Assembly: GCA_910588565.1 (NCBI GenBank)
Contig: CAJUPF010000001.1
Coordinates: 42,158 to 106,157 of the forward strand
Direction: 5' to 3'
Length of the DNA: 64,000 nucleotides
DNA from: an uncultured Lachnospiraceae bacterium
GTDB lineage: Bacteria > Bacillota > Clostridia > Lachnospirales > Lachnospiraceae
Shown here: positions 1-8,165 of the stretch, one piece after another
How the letters are laid out: the number at the start of each line of letters is the position of its first letter
Numbering within the stretch: the first letter of the stretch is position 1
Translations under genes and position numbers: made by a program
Notes under the pieces: generated by a model
Told to the model about the DNA's origin: nothing
Database searches by the model: none
What the model saw: only the letters and a program-made list of their open reading frames with translations

Positions 1-587
1 ATCGCATTGAACAGAACATCCAGCCCGCACATCATTATATGCAGCAGACTGGGGATGCGCATATTTCCGCTGCACTGCAGCATTCCTCCGGAAATATAAT
101 TCAGCTGCAATACAGGCAGCGACAGACAGTAAACCAGAAAATAGGCAGAAGCATCTCCCGCGATTGCCGCCTCCCCGCCAAGCCAGACCGGAAGTTTTTG
201 ATGAATCAGCACGCCCAGCAGCAGCAGAAGACAGCCAAACACAAATGCAGCCAGCAACCCCTGGCGCACAATGCCTCTGGCTTTTTTCTCCTCTTTTGCC
301 CCGATGCAATGTGCCACCTGTACCGTAAATCCGATACTTGCCGCAGAACACAGCCCGCCCAGCAGCCAGGTACTCGATGCCATCAGCCCAATGGAAGCCG
401 ACTCCCCGGAGCCTAAATGCCCCACCATGGAAGCATCAATATACTGCATCACAATAGAAGAAACCTGTGCCATAATCGCCGGGATACTGAGCTGAACCGT
501 CAAAAACAGCAGCTGGCAGAGAGACAATTCCTGTCCATCCCGCAGCTGTTTCAGAAAATCATTTTTTGTCCTGGCTGTAACTCCCAT
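1..587 (-). CDS. MATE family efflux transporter, 5' part only
   Basis: The reverse strand reads without a stop from ATG at 587 to the window edge, giving the first 195 residues of a multidrug/toxin extrusion (MATE) family antiporter. Such proteins export drugs or metabolites across the cytoplasmic membrane using Na+ or H+ gradients. The family signature is visible as IPAIMAQVSSIVMQYIDA followed by MVGHLG, then hydrophobic stretches and the SIGFTVQVAHCIGA segment typical of the first MATE half. A GAGGGTG ribosome site lies about 8 bases upstream. The full family length is about 450 residues, so the rest lies outside the window. The substrate cannot be deduced. Confidence 0.85.
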   Translation of the reverse strand, partial: MGVTARTKNDFLKQLRDGQELSLCQLLFLTVQLSIPAIMAQVSSIVMQYIDASMVGHLGSGESASIGLMASSTWLLGGLCSAASIGFTVQVAHCIGAKEEKKARGIVRQGLLAAFVFGCLLLLLGVLIHQKLPVWLGGEAAIAGDASAYFLVYCLSLPVLQLNYISGGMLQCSGNMRIPSLLHIMMCGLDVLFNA

Positions 588-671
588 ATGCGCTTCACCC
601 TCACAAACTCAGATAATAATACCATACCAACTTAAGCCGATTTTGTCAAAGTTCTTTAGAATATAAAAAAG

Positions 672-705
672 AAGCTGCCGGGAATTTGCATTTCCCGACA
701 ACCTC
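672..705 (-). terminator. Hairpin terminator; mini-copy of the 97-bp repeat family
   Basis: On the minus strand the arms GGTTGTCGGGAA and TTCCCGGCAGC pair around a short loop and are followed by CTTCTTTTTT, a good intrinsic terminator. The arms match the two ends of the 97-bp elements at 40652-40748 and 58301-58398, as if the middle had been deleted. It lies 22 bases 3' of the DUF4179-like remnant. Confidence 0.65.
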
Positions 706-726
706 TAAAGTTCATCTGTTATCTGT

Positions 727-795
727 TTATTTTAGCGGCAGTTCCACACCGTCCATATATACGCTGTCAATCGCGTCCACGAGGTCATTATTCCA
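727..795 (-). pseudogene. Remnant: C-terminal tail of a DUF4179-type protein
   Basis: The minus strand encodes about 23 residues ending DSVYMDGVELPLK then a stop. This closely parallels the end of the DUF4179 protein at 53458-54606 (DIVGIYVDGTEMPLK, stop). Upstream the frame runs into the tRNA terminator and tRNA-Gly, so no gene body remains. I read it as the surviving 3' end of a lost sigma-associated DUF4179 gene. The similarity is short but includes the exact C-terminal position. Confidence 0.5.
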
Positions 796-805
796 TTTAT
801 TAAAA

Positions 806-830
806 TAAAAAATCCCCTTACGGGGATACC
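806..830 (-). terminator. Intrinsic terminator of the tRNA cluster
   Basis: Minus strand ATCCCC-GTAA-GGGGAT followed by TTTTTATTTT, immediately downstream of tRNA-Gly. The hairpin is also part of a short dispersed repeat shared with 37051-37084. Confidence 0.7.
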
Positions 831-857
831 TGAATGCCATTCGGCAAAAAGTGAAAA

Positions 858-927
858 GCAGATAACGGGAATCGAACCCGCCCCCTCAGCTTGGGAAGCT
901 GATGTACTACCAATATACTATATCTGC
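858..927 (-). tRNA. tRNA-Gly (CCC)
   Basis: A 70-nt cloverleaf on the minus strand with acceptor arms GCAGATA/TATCTGC, an anticodon loop TTCCCAA giving anticodon CCC, and a T arm with GGTTCGATTCC. It is the last gene of a Val-Met-Gly cluster read leftwards. Confidence 0.9.
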
Positions 928-976
928 AAAAATACACTCAAATCATCTGCAAATGACTGAGCGTATTTATAACAAA

Positions 977-1050
977 TAGCGGAAGGGAGACTTGAACTCT
1001 CGACACCACGGGTATGAACCGTGTGCTCTAGCCAGCTGAGCTATTCCGCC
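977..1050 (-). tRNA. tRNA-Met (CAT)
   Basis: A 74-nt cloverleaf on the minus strand. The anticodon stem CACGG/CCGTG closes loop TTCATAC with anticodon CAT. The first acceptor pair is a G-U wobble. The D arm AGCTCAGCTGG and paired position 1 suggest an elongator Met rather than an initiator, but this is inference. Confidence 0.9.
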
Positions 1051-1059
1051 ATAAATATA

Positions 1060-1132
1060 TGGGACCTATAGGGCTCGAACCTATGACCCTCTGCTTGTAA
1101 GGCAGATGCTCTCCCAGCTGAGCTAAGATCCC
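1060..1132 (-). tRNA. tRNA-Val (TAC)
   Basis: A 73-nt cloverleaf on the minus strand, 5' end GGGATCT, anticodon loop CTTACAA with anticodon TAC. It is the promoter-proximal gene of the cluster. Confidence 0.9.
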
Positions 1133-1165
1133 ATATGGAACAGGTCATTTCTAACCTGCTCCGCT

Positions 1166-1195
1166 ATTATACTATTATTTGCCATCAAAAGTCAA
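1166..1195 (-). promoter_or_regulatory. Sigma-A promoter of the tRNA cluster
   Basis: Minus strand TTGACT, 18-base spacer, TATAAT, ending about 34 bases before tRNA-Val. It lies in the gap after pta. Confidence 0.75.
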
Positions 1196-1213
1196 GCTTT
1201 TTTTTAAAATTTT

Positions 1214-2215
1214 TTAATTATCGATTGTAGCCAGCGCTGCAGTAATAATCGACATGGAATATACTTCAGCTGCATTACATCCACGGGATAAATCGTTAAT
1301 CGGTGCGTTCAGGCCAAGCAGAATCGGGCCATAGGCTTCAAAACCGCCAAGACGCTGCGCAATCTTATATCCGATATTTCCGGAACTGATATCCGGGAAA
1401 ATAAATGTGTTGATATAGCCTGCCAGTTCTGAATCCGGGCACTTGGTACGCGCAACACGCGGAGATACGGCAGCGTCAAACTGCAGTTCCCCTTCGATAT
1501 CCAGCTCCGGCGCACGCAGCCTTGCTTTTGCCGTCGCATTACGCATCTTATCAACAGCCGGCCCTTCTCCGGAACCAAATGTAGAATAACTTAAAAATCC
1601 GACCTTTGGTTCGACGCCGAACACTCTCGCACACTTCGCCGCTTCCACTGCAATTTCCGCAAGCTCGTCCTCTGTCGGATCGATATTAATCGCACAGTCT
1701 GCCATTGCCAGAACTTCGTTATCGCCGGACGCCCTGGAACGAATCAGGATAAACACGGAAGATACAATGCTGTTTCCGGGCCTTGTCTTAATCAGCTGCA
1801 GCGCCGGACGAACCGTATCTGCCGTAGAATACGTTGCTCCGCCTAACAGGGAATCCGCCAGGCCCATTTTTACCAGCATAGTCCCAAAATAATTCCCCTG
1901 GGACAGTATCTCTCTTGCCTGTTCTGGCGTCACGCCTTTCTTTTTGCGGAGTTCACAGAACATCTCAATCATTTCATCCATCTTGTCAAACTTTTTGGGA
2001 TCGATAATCTCTGCGCCGCGGATATTGTAGCCCACTTCTTCGGAAGCCTCTAATATCTCCTCCTCATCTCCTACCAGAATCGGATGCAGGAAATTACTCG
2101 CCAGCAAACGGGAAGCCGCTTCTAAAACACGAGGATCTGTTCCTTCTGTAAACACGATTTTCTTCGGGCTTTTTTTCAACATCCCGATCATTTGTCCAAA
2201 TCCAAAAATAGCCAT
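1214..2215 (-). CDS. pta: Phosphate acetyltransferase
   Basis: A 333-residue protein, the usual length of the short, single-domain Pta. It interconverts acetyl-CoA and acetyl phosphate, feeding acetate/ATP formation with acetate kinase in fermentative cells. Recognisable family segments are FTEGTDPRVLEAA near the N-terminus, ISSGNIGYKIAQRLGG and GPILLGLNAPINDLSRGC near the C-terminus, and a closing AEVYSMSIITA. Its start has a GGAGAGG-type site. No ackA lies next to it, so the gene appears monocistronic. It is cytoplasmic. Confidence 0.95.
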   Translation of the reverse strand: MAIFGFGQMIGMLKKSPKKIVFTEGTDPRVLEAASRLLASNFLHPILVGDEEEILEASEEVGYNIRGAEIIDPKKFDKMDEMIEMFCELRKKKGVTPEQAREILSQGNYFGTMLVKMGLADSLLGGATYSTADTVRPALQLIKTRPGNSIVSSVFILIRSRASGDNEVLAMADCAINIDPTEDELAEIAVEAAKCARVFGVEPKVGFLSYSTFGSGEGPAVDKMRNATAKARLRAPELDIEGELQFDAAVSPRVARTKCPDSELAGYINTFIFPDISSGNIGYKIAQRLGGFEAYGPILLGLNAPINDLSRGCNAAEVYSMSIITAALATIDN

Positions 2216-2310
2216 AATAATACCTCTCCTTATTCATATTTTCTTATTTCCCATTGTATCCACTTTTCCCAAAAATTGCAAGAATATCTACTTATTATTT
2301 CAACTTTGCT

Positions 2311-2342
2311 GTAACAGCGAAGTCTTCCGGCTTCACTGTTAC
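2311..2342. repeat. Palindromic repeat of the GTTAC/CTTCCGGCTTCAC family
   Basis: GTAACAG and CTGTTAC plus GAAG/CTTC form a hairpin 10 bases 3' of the methionine synthase gene. The core CTTCCGGCTTCAC recurs at 28376-28407 and 31693-31736, with a shorter relative at 47957-47980. There is no clear U-run, so it is a repeat more than a textbook terminator. Confidence 0.6.
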
Positions 2343-2351
2343 ACTTTACCG

Positions 2352-4817
2352 TTACATTTCCTCCAACAGTCTCTCAACCAGCCGGACGCAGTCTGCCGCA
2401 TCTTTAGAATACCCATGTGCGCCAATCTCTTCCGCAAAGCTTTCCGTCGTCGCCGCTCCCCCGATAATAATCCGGCTGTCACATCCGCGTTCCGCCGCAA
2501 GCTCGACAACCTCTTTCATCCGCATCATTGTGGTTGTCATCAATGCAGACAGGCCGATAATTTTTGCCTTTTCCTGTATTGCGGTTTCCACAATCCGTTC
2601 CGCCGCTACATCTTTTCCAAGATCAATCACACGGTAACCGTAATTTCTAAGCATAAGAGCCACCAAATTTTTGCCGATATCGTGAATATCTCCCTCCACA
2701 GTTGCGATAATAATGGTCGCCCGTTCAGCTCCGCCTTCCTCCCGCCAAATCATCGGCTCCAGATACGCGATGGCCTTCTGCATCGTACCTGCCGAAGATA
2801 TCAGCTGGGGCAGAAAATATATCTGTTGTTCAAATAATTCTCCCACCCGGTTAATCGCCGGAATCAGACTGTCGCTAATCAAAAGCTCCGGCTGCTCCCC
2901 GGCTGACAGCGCCGCATCTACTTCCGCCAAAACCCTGCCTTTGGCTCCCTCTACAACACAGTCAAATATGCGCTGTTTCATGGAGCCCATACCATTCTCC
3001 TGCGCTTCTGTCCCGTATGCCGCAGCAGAAGCGTTTTGTGCCGCCAATTTAGGCTCTCCGGAAGAAGTCTCTTTTTTCCGGTTTGCCCTGTGAATATAAC
3101 GCAGATCCGCGCCCTCTTTATTCATCAGCAAATCTGCTGCATATGCGGCGTCAACCAATGCTTCCTGCGCCGGATTGGCAATTGCCATCGTAAGTCCCCG
3201 TGTAATTGCAGCCGTTAAAAACGCAGTATTTATACAGCTTCGCTCCGGCAGGCCAAAGGATATATTAGAAAGTCCGCAGATAGTTGCCAGATTGTTTTCT
3301 TTACACCAGGCAATTGTTTCCAAACATTCGACCGCCGCATTGGGATTTGCTCCAACCGTCGCCACAAGCCCGTCTACTACAATATCCTCTTTTTTCATCC
3401 CTGCATCGTATGCGGCTTTTACAATTGTCTCTATTATCTTGTGCTTTTCTTCTTTGCTCTCCGGCAGCCCGGCGTCAGACAGCGGCAGAAGAATAAACAT
3501 CGCCCCATATTTTGCAGCAATGGGAATCAGGTTTTCAAATTTCTCCTTTTCCAGCGAAATCGAATTAATCAGCGCCCGCCCCGGATATATCCGCAGAGCG
3601 GCTTCCATAATATCCACATGGCTTGAATCAATGCAAAGCGGCAAATCTACCGTAGAGGATACTTCATAGATGGTATCCAGCATCATTGCTTTTTCATCGA
3701 TTCCATTCATGCCCATATTAATATCCAGAATCGCTGCGCCGTTTTTCTCCTGCTGCACTGCCATTTCACAGACCAGATTTAAGCTGCCCTCTTTCAGTTC
3801 CGCCTGAAGCTTTTTCTTCCCGGTAGGATTGATACGTTCTCCTACAATCGTAAACGGCCCGTCCAGCCGAATTTCCGTATAGTTCCGTTCAGAAGCCAGA
3901 AAACGCCTGCGCTCTGTTTTTACCGGAAGCAGTTCTGCCTCCAAAAGCGCTTCTTTCATCCGTCTGATATGGGCAGGCGTGGTGCCGCAGCAGCCGCCAA
4001 ATATGCGTGCGCCGCATTGAGCAAGATCTTTGACAGCATCTGCAAATGCTTCCGGCTCCATATCATATACCGTCTTACCGTCCATCAGTTTTGGCAATCC
4101 GGCATTGGGTTTGACCAGAATCGGGACATGCGCAGCTTCATACATGGATGTAACCTGTTCTGTCATTTTATCCGGCCCGGTGGAACAGTTAATTCCCACG
4201 GCATCTGCTCCAAGGCTCTGCAGTACGATAACTGCCGTTTTGGGATCTGTGCCAAAAAGCGTACGGCCGGTTTCCTCATACGTAAGGCTCACCAGCGCCG
4301 GACGGCTGCTGCTCTCTTGAATGGCAAGCAATGCCGCACGGCATTCCTGCAGGCTCATCATCGTTTCCACTATATATAAATCTACCCCCGCATCTTCTAA
4401 AATACGCACCTGTTCTTTGTAAATTTCTACCAGTTCTTCAAACTGCATATCCCCGATGGGATATAACTGCTGCCCGGTCATGGAAATATCCCCGGCAACG
4501 TATACCCTGCGTCCGGAAGATGCCGCGGCTTTCTTTGCCAATGCCACAAGTTCCCGGTTCATTTCTTCCAGTTTATGTTCCAGACCGTATTCGGCAAGCT
4601 TAATGCGGTTGGCGGTAAACGTCGGGGCAAGCAGAATATCTGTCCCTGCCTCCACATATGCTCTCTGCAGGTCTAAAATCGCCTCCGGATGTTCCAGAAT
4701 CCACTGTTCGGGACAAACTCCCATCTGCATACCCGCCGCCTGCAGGTTACTGCCTGTCGCGCCGTCCAAAATTACCGCTCCGCGGTCAATCAGCTGTCTG
4801 AATTTCTCTTTGTTCAT
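2352..4817 (-). CDS. B12-dependent methionine synthase core (homocysteine, pterin and cobalamin modules)
   Basis: An 821-residue protein that should move a methyl group from methyl-tetrahydrofolate to homocysteine through cobalamin. Residues ~5-300 form the homocysteine S-methyltransferase barrel (GATGSNLQAAGMQ; zinc cysteines in GINCS and FGGCCGTTPAH). Residues ~325-590 are the pterin-binding barrel (GERINPTGKKK; AAILDINMG). Residues ~620-821 are the B12 cap and binding domain with the DxHxxG motif in EGDIHDIGKN. The AdoMet-dependent reactivation domain of E. coli MetH is absent, as in many Firmicutes. I chose ATG 4817 because GAGGAGG lies 6 bases upstream. It overlaps the preceding gene by 32 bases, indicating coupled translation. 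Confidence 0.9.
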   Translation of the reverse strand: MNKEKFRQLIDRGAVILDGATGSNLQAAGMQMGVCPEQWILEHPEAILDLQRAYVEAGTDILLAPTFTANRIKLAEYGLEHKLEEMNRELVALAKKAAASSGRRVYVAGDISMTGQQLYPIGDMQFEELVEIYKEQVRILEDAGVDLYIVETMMSLQECRAALLAIQESSSRPALVSLTYEETGRTLFGTDPKTAVIVLQSLGADAVGINCSTGPDKMTEQVTSMYEAAHVPILVKPNAGLPKLMDGKTVYDMEPEAFADAVKDLAQCGARIFGGCCGTTPAHIRRMKEALLEAELLPVKTERRRFLASERNYTEIRLDGPFTIVGERINPTGKKKLQAELKEGSLNLVCEMAVQQEKNGAAILDINMGMNGIDEKAMMLDTIYEVSSTVDLPLCIDSSHVDIMEAALRIYPGRALINSISLEKEKFENLIPIAAKYGAMFILLPLSDAGLPESKEEKHKIIETIVKAAYDAGMKKEDIVVDGLVATVGANPNAAVECLETIAWCKENNLATICGLSNISFGLPERSCINTAFLTAAITRGLTMAIANPAQEALVDAAYAADLLMNKEGADLRYIHRANRKKETSSGEPKLAAQNASAAAYGTEAQENGMGSMKQRIFDCVVEGAKGRVLAEVDAALSAGEQPELLISDSLIPAINRVGELFEQQIYFLPQLISSAGTMQKAIAYLEPMIWREEGGAERATIIIATVEGDIHDIGKNLVALMLRNYGYRVIDLGKDVAAERIVETAIQEKAKIIGLSALMTTTMMRMKEVVELAAERGCDSRIIIGGAATTESFAEEIGAHGYSKDAADCVRLVERLLEEM

Positions 4818-6654
4818 ATCGTTCCTCCTCGTATGCCGGCAATCTTCCATATTTGCATAATCCGCCTTCCAGAATACCGGATTTCTTTATGTTCTCTATA
4901 ATCTCCGCCATCATCCCGGCCCGGTTAAACGGCGTCATAAAATAATAGCCATCCGCGATATCTTTCAAGGCTTCCGCAATTTCCACCGCCAGCGCAACTC
5001 CTGTCCGCTGCGCTTCCTCTCTGGTCATATCGGGCGTATAGCGTCTGATAATCTCCTCCGGGATTCTTATTCCGGGCATTTCATTTGCCAGAAACATTGC
5101 ATTTTTATAGCTCACCAGAGGCATAATGCCGCACATGATTTTTGCCTCTGTTTTTTCTTTGATCCAGGCAATCCGTTCCATATCTTCCTTAGCATAAACC
5201 GGCTGGGTCAAAAACATGCTGCAGCCTTTTTCCATTTTCTGCCGTACCCTTCCTGCGATCGCATCCGGGTTTGCTCCATGATAATTCAGCGCTCCTCCAA
5301 AACATACCGGCTCTTTTGAAAAAATATCCTCATTCATAGCAGTCAGATATTCCATCAACCGGATCGAATTAAAATCAAACACCGGCGTAATCATGCCTTT
5401 GTCATCTCTTCCCACCGGATCTCCCGTTATCACCAGAAAGTACCGTAAATCATTCATATAATCTCCCAAAATTCCGGAACGCATGGCAATGACATTTTTA
5501 TCCCTGCAGCAGATATGGGGCATAACGGGAATTCCCACCTCTCTCTGTACTTTGGCCGCCAGTTTTCCCGCATCCATACGGATTCTTGCCATAGGCGAAT
5601 CCGCCAGCGTCATCAGATCCGCTCCGGCTTCCTTTATCTGCGCAGCGCCTTTCATCACTTTGGAAATATCGGTATCAAAGGGCGGATCTAATTCTACAAT
5701 AACGATTTTCTCCCCCTGATTTAACCGTTTTTCTATTTGAAGACTGTCCGTTTCCTGGACTTTGGCCGTCGCCATGCCGACTTTTTTCCTGCTCCTTGGA
5801 CTGTCTTTTAGCCGTTCGCATAAATCCCCGATATATTCCGGCGTCGTCCCGCAGCAGCCGCCGAGGATTTCTACACCAAGCCTGGCGATTTGCTCCATGG
5901 TATCCACAAAATACTCCCGGTTTCCGCCATAGATTGTCCTGCCCCGCAGTTCTACCGGATATCCTGCATTGGGCAGCGCGGCAACCGGCTTTTCATTGGG
6001 AAACGTAATCCCGCTAAGCAGCCTGTTTAAATGCGCGGCGCCTATTCCGCAGTTAAATCCGTATGCATCGATGCTTTTTGCAAAAGCCGCCTTTGCAATC
6101 ATACGCTCCATGCTATGCCCTGACCGGGTGTAGCCGTTTTTATCCACCGAAAACTGGACAATCGTAAATACATCCGCCTGTTTTTTCAAATATTCCGTTA
6201 CAGCCTCTGCATACGTATATTCTGACTGGGTTTCCAGTACAAAAATCCTGGCTCCACAGGATAAAAACGTATCGCAAATCGTAGTATACTCTTCTAATAC
6301 CTGCTCTTTTCCCAAAAAGCCGGGATCATAAATCGGGCCGATATCCGCCGCGATAAAAACCTCCCGCCCGGACTCTCTTACTGCCTCTCCTGCTATCTGA
6401 TAACCTGCCCGGATCAGTTCTTTCACTGTATCCATATCTTCAAAAAACATGGTATTGGCTGCGAATGTATTTGTGCGGAGCAGCTTTGCGCCATGATGGA
6501 TATATGCTAAATGGATCTGCTTGATTTGATCGGGCGCTGTCAGATTGCAGCGTTCCGCCATCTGCCCGGTTTGTCCGTATTTGTCTTCAAAATAGGTTCC
6601 CATTGCCCCGTCTGTCACCAGACGCGATGTATTTAAATATTCCCGTATCTCCAT
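4786..6654 (-). CDS. Bifunctional homocysteine S-methyltransferase / methylenetetrahydrofolate reductase (YitJ-like)
   Basis: A 622-residue fusion, close to the length of YitJ. Residues ~1-290 form the homocysteine methyltransferase barrel (LVTDGAMGTYFED; zinc motif LGGCCGTTPEYI). Residues ~315-600 are a MetF-type reductase (IVIVELDPPFDTD; ITGDPVGRDDKG; FLTQPVY), which makes 5-methyl-THF from methylene-THF. Together with the downstream methionine synthase it forms a methionine/one-carbon operon. The start at 6654 follows an AGAAGGG site; an upstream in-frame ATG at 6759 lacks one. I saw no SAM-I riboswitch in the upstream 200 bases. The left repeat of the putative inverton lies 200 bases upstream. 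Confidence 0.9.
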   Translation of the reverse strand: MEIREYLNTSRLVTDGAMGTYFEDKYGQTGQMAERCNLTAPDQIKQIHLAYIHHGAKLLRTNTFAANTMFFEDMDTVKELIRAGYQIAGEAVRESGREVFIAADIGPIYDPGFLGKEQVLEEYTTICDTFLSCGARIFVLETQSEYTYAEAVTEYLKKQADVFTIVQFSVDKNGYTRSGHSMERMIAKAAFAKSIDAYGFNCGIGAAHLNRLLSGITFPNEKPVAALPNAGYPVELRGRTIYGGNREYFVDTMEQIARLGVEILGGCCGTTPEYIGDLCERLKDSPRSRKKVGMATAKVQETDSLQIEKRLNQGEKIVIVELDPPFDTDISKVMKGAAQIKEAGADLMTLADSPMARIRMDAGKLAAKVQREVGIPVMPHICCRDKNVIAMRSGILGDYMNDLRYFLVITGDPVGRDDKGMITPVFDFNSIRLMEYLTAMNEDIFSKEPVCFGGALNYHGANPDAIAGRVRQKMEKGCSMFLTQPVYAKEDMERIAWIKEKTEAKIMCGIMPLVSYKNAMFLANEMPGIRIPEEIIRRYTPDMTREEAQRTGVALAVEIAEALKDIADGYYFMTPFNRAGMMAEIIENIKKSGILEGGLCKYGRLPAYEEERYEQREIQTAD

Positions 6655-6853
6655 GTAGTTTCCCTTCTTATCTAATGCTATCTGTTTTATATCCTTTGTC
6701 TTTCTCCTTGTTATTAATTTATACCCAGCTTTTATTTCCAATTGTTTAAAGTATAACACATTGGGGATAAGTTGGGTTAAAAATATTTCTATCTGCTATC
6801 TTCTCCATGGAACAGCTCTATGTATTTTCTGTCAATTTCTGCGCATAATAAAA

Positions 6854-6881
6854 AATGCAACATTTCCCTAAAGAATGTTGC
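6854..6881 (-). repeat. Left inverted repeat of putative inverton
   Basis: A 28-bp sequence matching 7678-7705 in reverse complement at 27 of 28 positions. It is itself a dyad: arms AATGCAACATT and AATGTTGC around an asymmetric spacer TCCCTAAAG, the shape of a tyrosine-recombinase crossover site. Read leftwards it also makes a hairpin followed by TTTTTTATT and could terminate recombinase transcription. Confidence 0.75.
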
Positions 6882-7051
6882 ATTTTGTTTACACACTTTA
6901 TATCGGTCCCTTTTCCAAATACTTTAGCCCATTTCAAAATTTTCTATAATATTTTTTTATCCGCCTTATGCCAGCCGTTTTTTCCTATCGTAATCTCTGG
7001 AACGGAGCAGCCGCAGGACAAAAACAACTGAACCCCGCATGGCTGCAGCTA
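6882..7051. other. Non-coding left arm of the putative invertible segment
   Basis: 170 A+T-rich bases without a credible gene between the left repeat and the recombinase stop codon. A TATAAT at 6945-6950 points rightwards, with only a weak -35 (TTTAGC) 16 bases before it. If it is active, inversion would change which neighbour it faces. Confidence 0.4.
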
Positions 7052-7630
7052 TTACAAATCAATTTTCAGATAAACAGCGTCTCTCTCGTCCTGGCTGATC
7101 CCAAGATACCTCTTTGTTACCTGATATGAAGAATGATTGTAAATATCCATTAGCAGCGCCGGAGGGGTTCCCTGTTTCCAAGCATGATAGCCAAATGTTT
7201 TCCGCAGCGAATGGCAGCTGATATTGGGCTCCTGCAGCGTTTCCTGCGCTGCCTGGCGCACAATCCGGTAGGCCTGTGTGCGATGAATGGGGGCCTTATG
7301 ATTTGTCCTTTTACTGAAAATGTAATCTTCCGCCCTGGAATCCTGCTGCATTTTATATGCTGCTAACGCTTCTTCCACATGCTGATTCAGTGGAATGACA
7401 TTCTGCTTTCCCGTTTTCCTTTCCTGAATAAAAATATGATCCAAAAAACACTGTTTTTCAAAATCATACACTTCCCTCCACTGCAAATTCAAAATATCAC
7501 TGATCCGAAGCGCGGTATGCAGGCCGAATACCACCAATGCATAATCCCTTGGTTTCGGATTTTCCACCTTGTAATAATCCATAAATTTCTTTAGATCCTC
7601 TTTGTCCCGAATCGGCTGTGTCGTTCCCAT
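7052..7630 (-). CDS. Tyrosine recombinase/integrase (inverton-associated)
   Basis: A 192-residue single-domain tyrosine recombinase, lacking the long N-terminal DNA-binding arm of phage integrases. Catalytic positions can be followed: arginine in HTALRISDILNL, lysine around RKTGKQNVI, HSLRKTFGYH containing the HxxR pair, a later histidine in IYNHSS, and the nucleophile tyrosine in TKRYLG. The start at 7630 has GGAG 5 bases upstream; the longer in-frame ATG at 7684 lies inside the right inverted repeat and has no site. The gene is enclosed by a near-perfect inverted repeat and sits between the methionine genes and csrA-hag. That setting fits a DNA invertase for a local switch rather than a prophage integrase, since no other phage gene is present. 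Confidence 0.85.
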   Translation of the reverse strand: MGTTQPIRDKEDLKKFMDYYKVENPKPRDYALVVFGLHTALRISDILNLQWREVYDFEKQCFLDHIFIQERKTGKQNVIPLNQHVEEALAAYKMQQDSRAEDYIFSKRTNHKAPIHRTQAYRIVRQAAQETLQEPNISCHSLRKTFGYHAWKQGTPPALLMDIYNHSSYQVTKRYLGISQDERDAVYLKIDL

Positions 7631-7677
7631 AATTTCTCCATTCTGCGGCCAGAACCGCTGTACATAGTTTTCAATGC

Positions 7678-7705
7678 GCAACATTCTTTAGGGAACTGTT
7701 GCATT
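7678..7705 (+). repeat. Right inverted repeat of putative inverton
   Basis: The partner of 6854-6881 in opposite orientation, differing at one base. It lies 48 bases upstream of the recombinase start and 82 bases upstream of csrA. Recombination between the two would flip about 0.8 kb containing the recombinase gene. Confidence 0.75.
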
Positions 7706-7787
7706 CATATGTTACCGTTCAGCCTGGCTGAATTGCTGGTTCCAATTCTATCATTATGGACAGGGACACAAAACAAGGAGGTTTTTT

Positions 7788-8039
7788 ATGCTGAAACTCA
7801 CATTAAAGCCCGGTGAATTTATTGGTATTGGCAATGATATCAGGGTGATATTCTCCGGAGGTTCCGCAGGCAATATTCATTTGCTGATCGACGCGCCAAA
7901 AGAGCTCAATATCGCAAGAAGTTCCGCAGGCAAACGCACAGCGCCTTCTCCTTATTACCGGGAAAAAGGTATTTCGCCGGAAGCGCAGAGAGAAATTACA
8001 AGTATTCTGATGCGGGAAAAAAGAAGGGCGGCAAAGTAA
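7788..8039 (+). CDS. csrA: Carbon storage regulator / translational repressor CsrA
   Basis: An 83-residue RNA-binding protein. MLKLTLKPGEFIGIGNDIRV is the CsrA beta-1/beta-2 signature, followed by a second strand (NIHLLIDAPKELNIAR) carrying the family's DAPK and RNA-contacting arginine. The tail is about 15 residues longer than typical CsrA. CsrA dimers bind GGA in hairpin loops and block ribosome access; in Bacillus the main target is the flagellin mRNA. Here the target gene is the next gene downstream. A perfect AAGGAGG precedes the start by 6 bases. No fliW is visible in the window. Confidence 0.92.
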   Translation: MLKLTLKPGEFIGIGNDIRVIFSGGSAGNIHLLIDAPKELNIARSSAGKRTAPSPYYREKGISPEAQREITSILMREKRRAAK

Positions 8040-8093
8040 ATTCAGGTAATAATGCGGGGCTAACCTGGGGGCCTTGCTTATTATACACTTCTC

Positions 8094-8107
8094 CCGGCAA
8101 AAGCCGG
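8094..8107 (+). promoter_or_regulatory. Leader hairpin between csrA and hag
   Basis: CCGGC-AAAA-GCCGG stem-loop in the 126-base csrA-hag gap. There is no U-run, so it is a leader structure rather than a terminator. A weaker TAATAA/TTATTA pairing lies just upstream. Confidence 0.4.
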
Positions 8108-8118
8108 CGTAACAAAAC

Positions 8119-8138
8119 GGCAGGAATGGATTCCTGCC
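8119..8138 (+). promoter_or_regulatory. Predicted CsrA-binding hairpin in the flagellin leader
   Basis: An 8-bp stem GGCAGGAA/TTCCTGCC presents the tetraloop TGGA, giving the GGA-in-a-loop geometry preferred by CsrA. It lies 27 bases upstream of the flagellin start. A second GGA is in the ribosome site ATGGAGG at 8153-8159, so one dimer could bridge both. Confidence 0.6.
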
Positions 8139-8165
8139 CAAAACATTCTAACATGGAGGTATATT

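Noticed and set aside
6600..6850. A SAM-I (S-box) or T-box leader expected before the methionine genes
   Set aside because: I could not find the conserved S-box or T-box cores in the region upstream of 6654.
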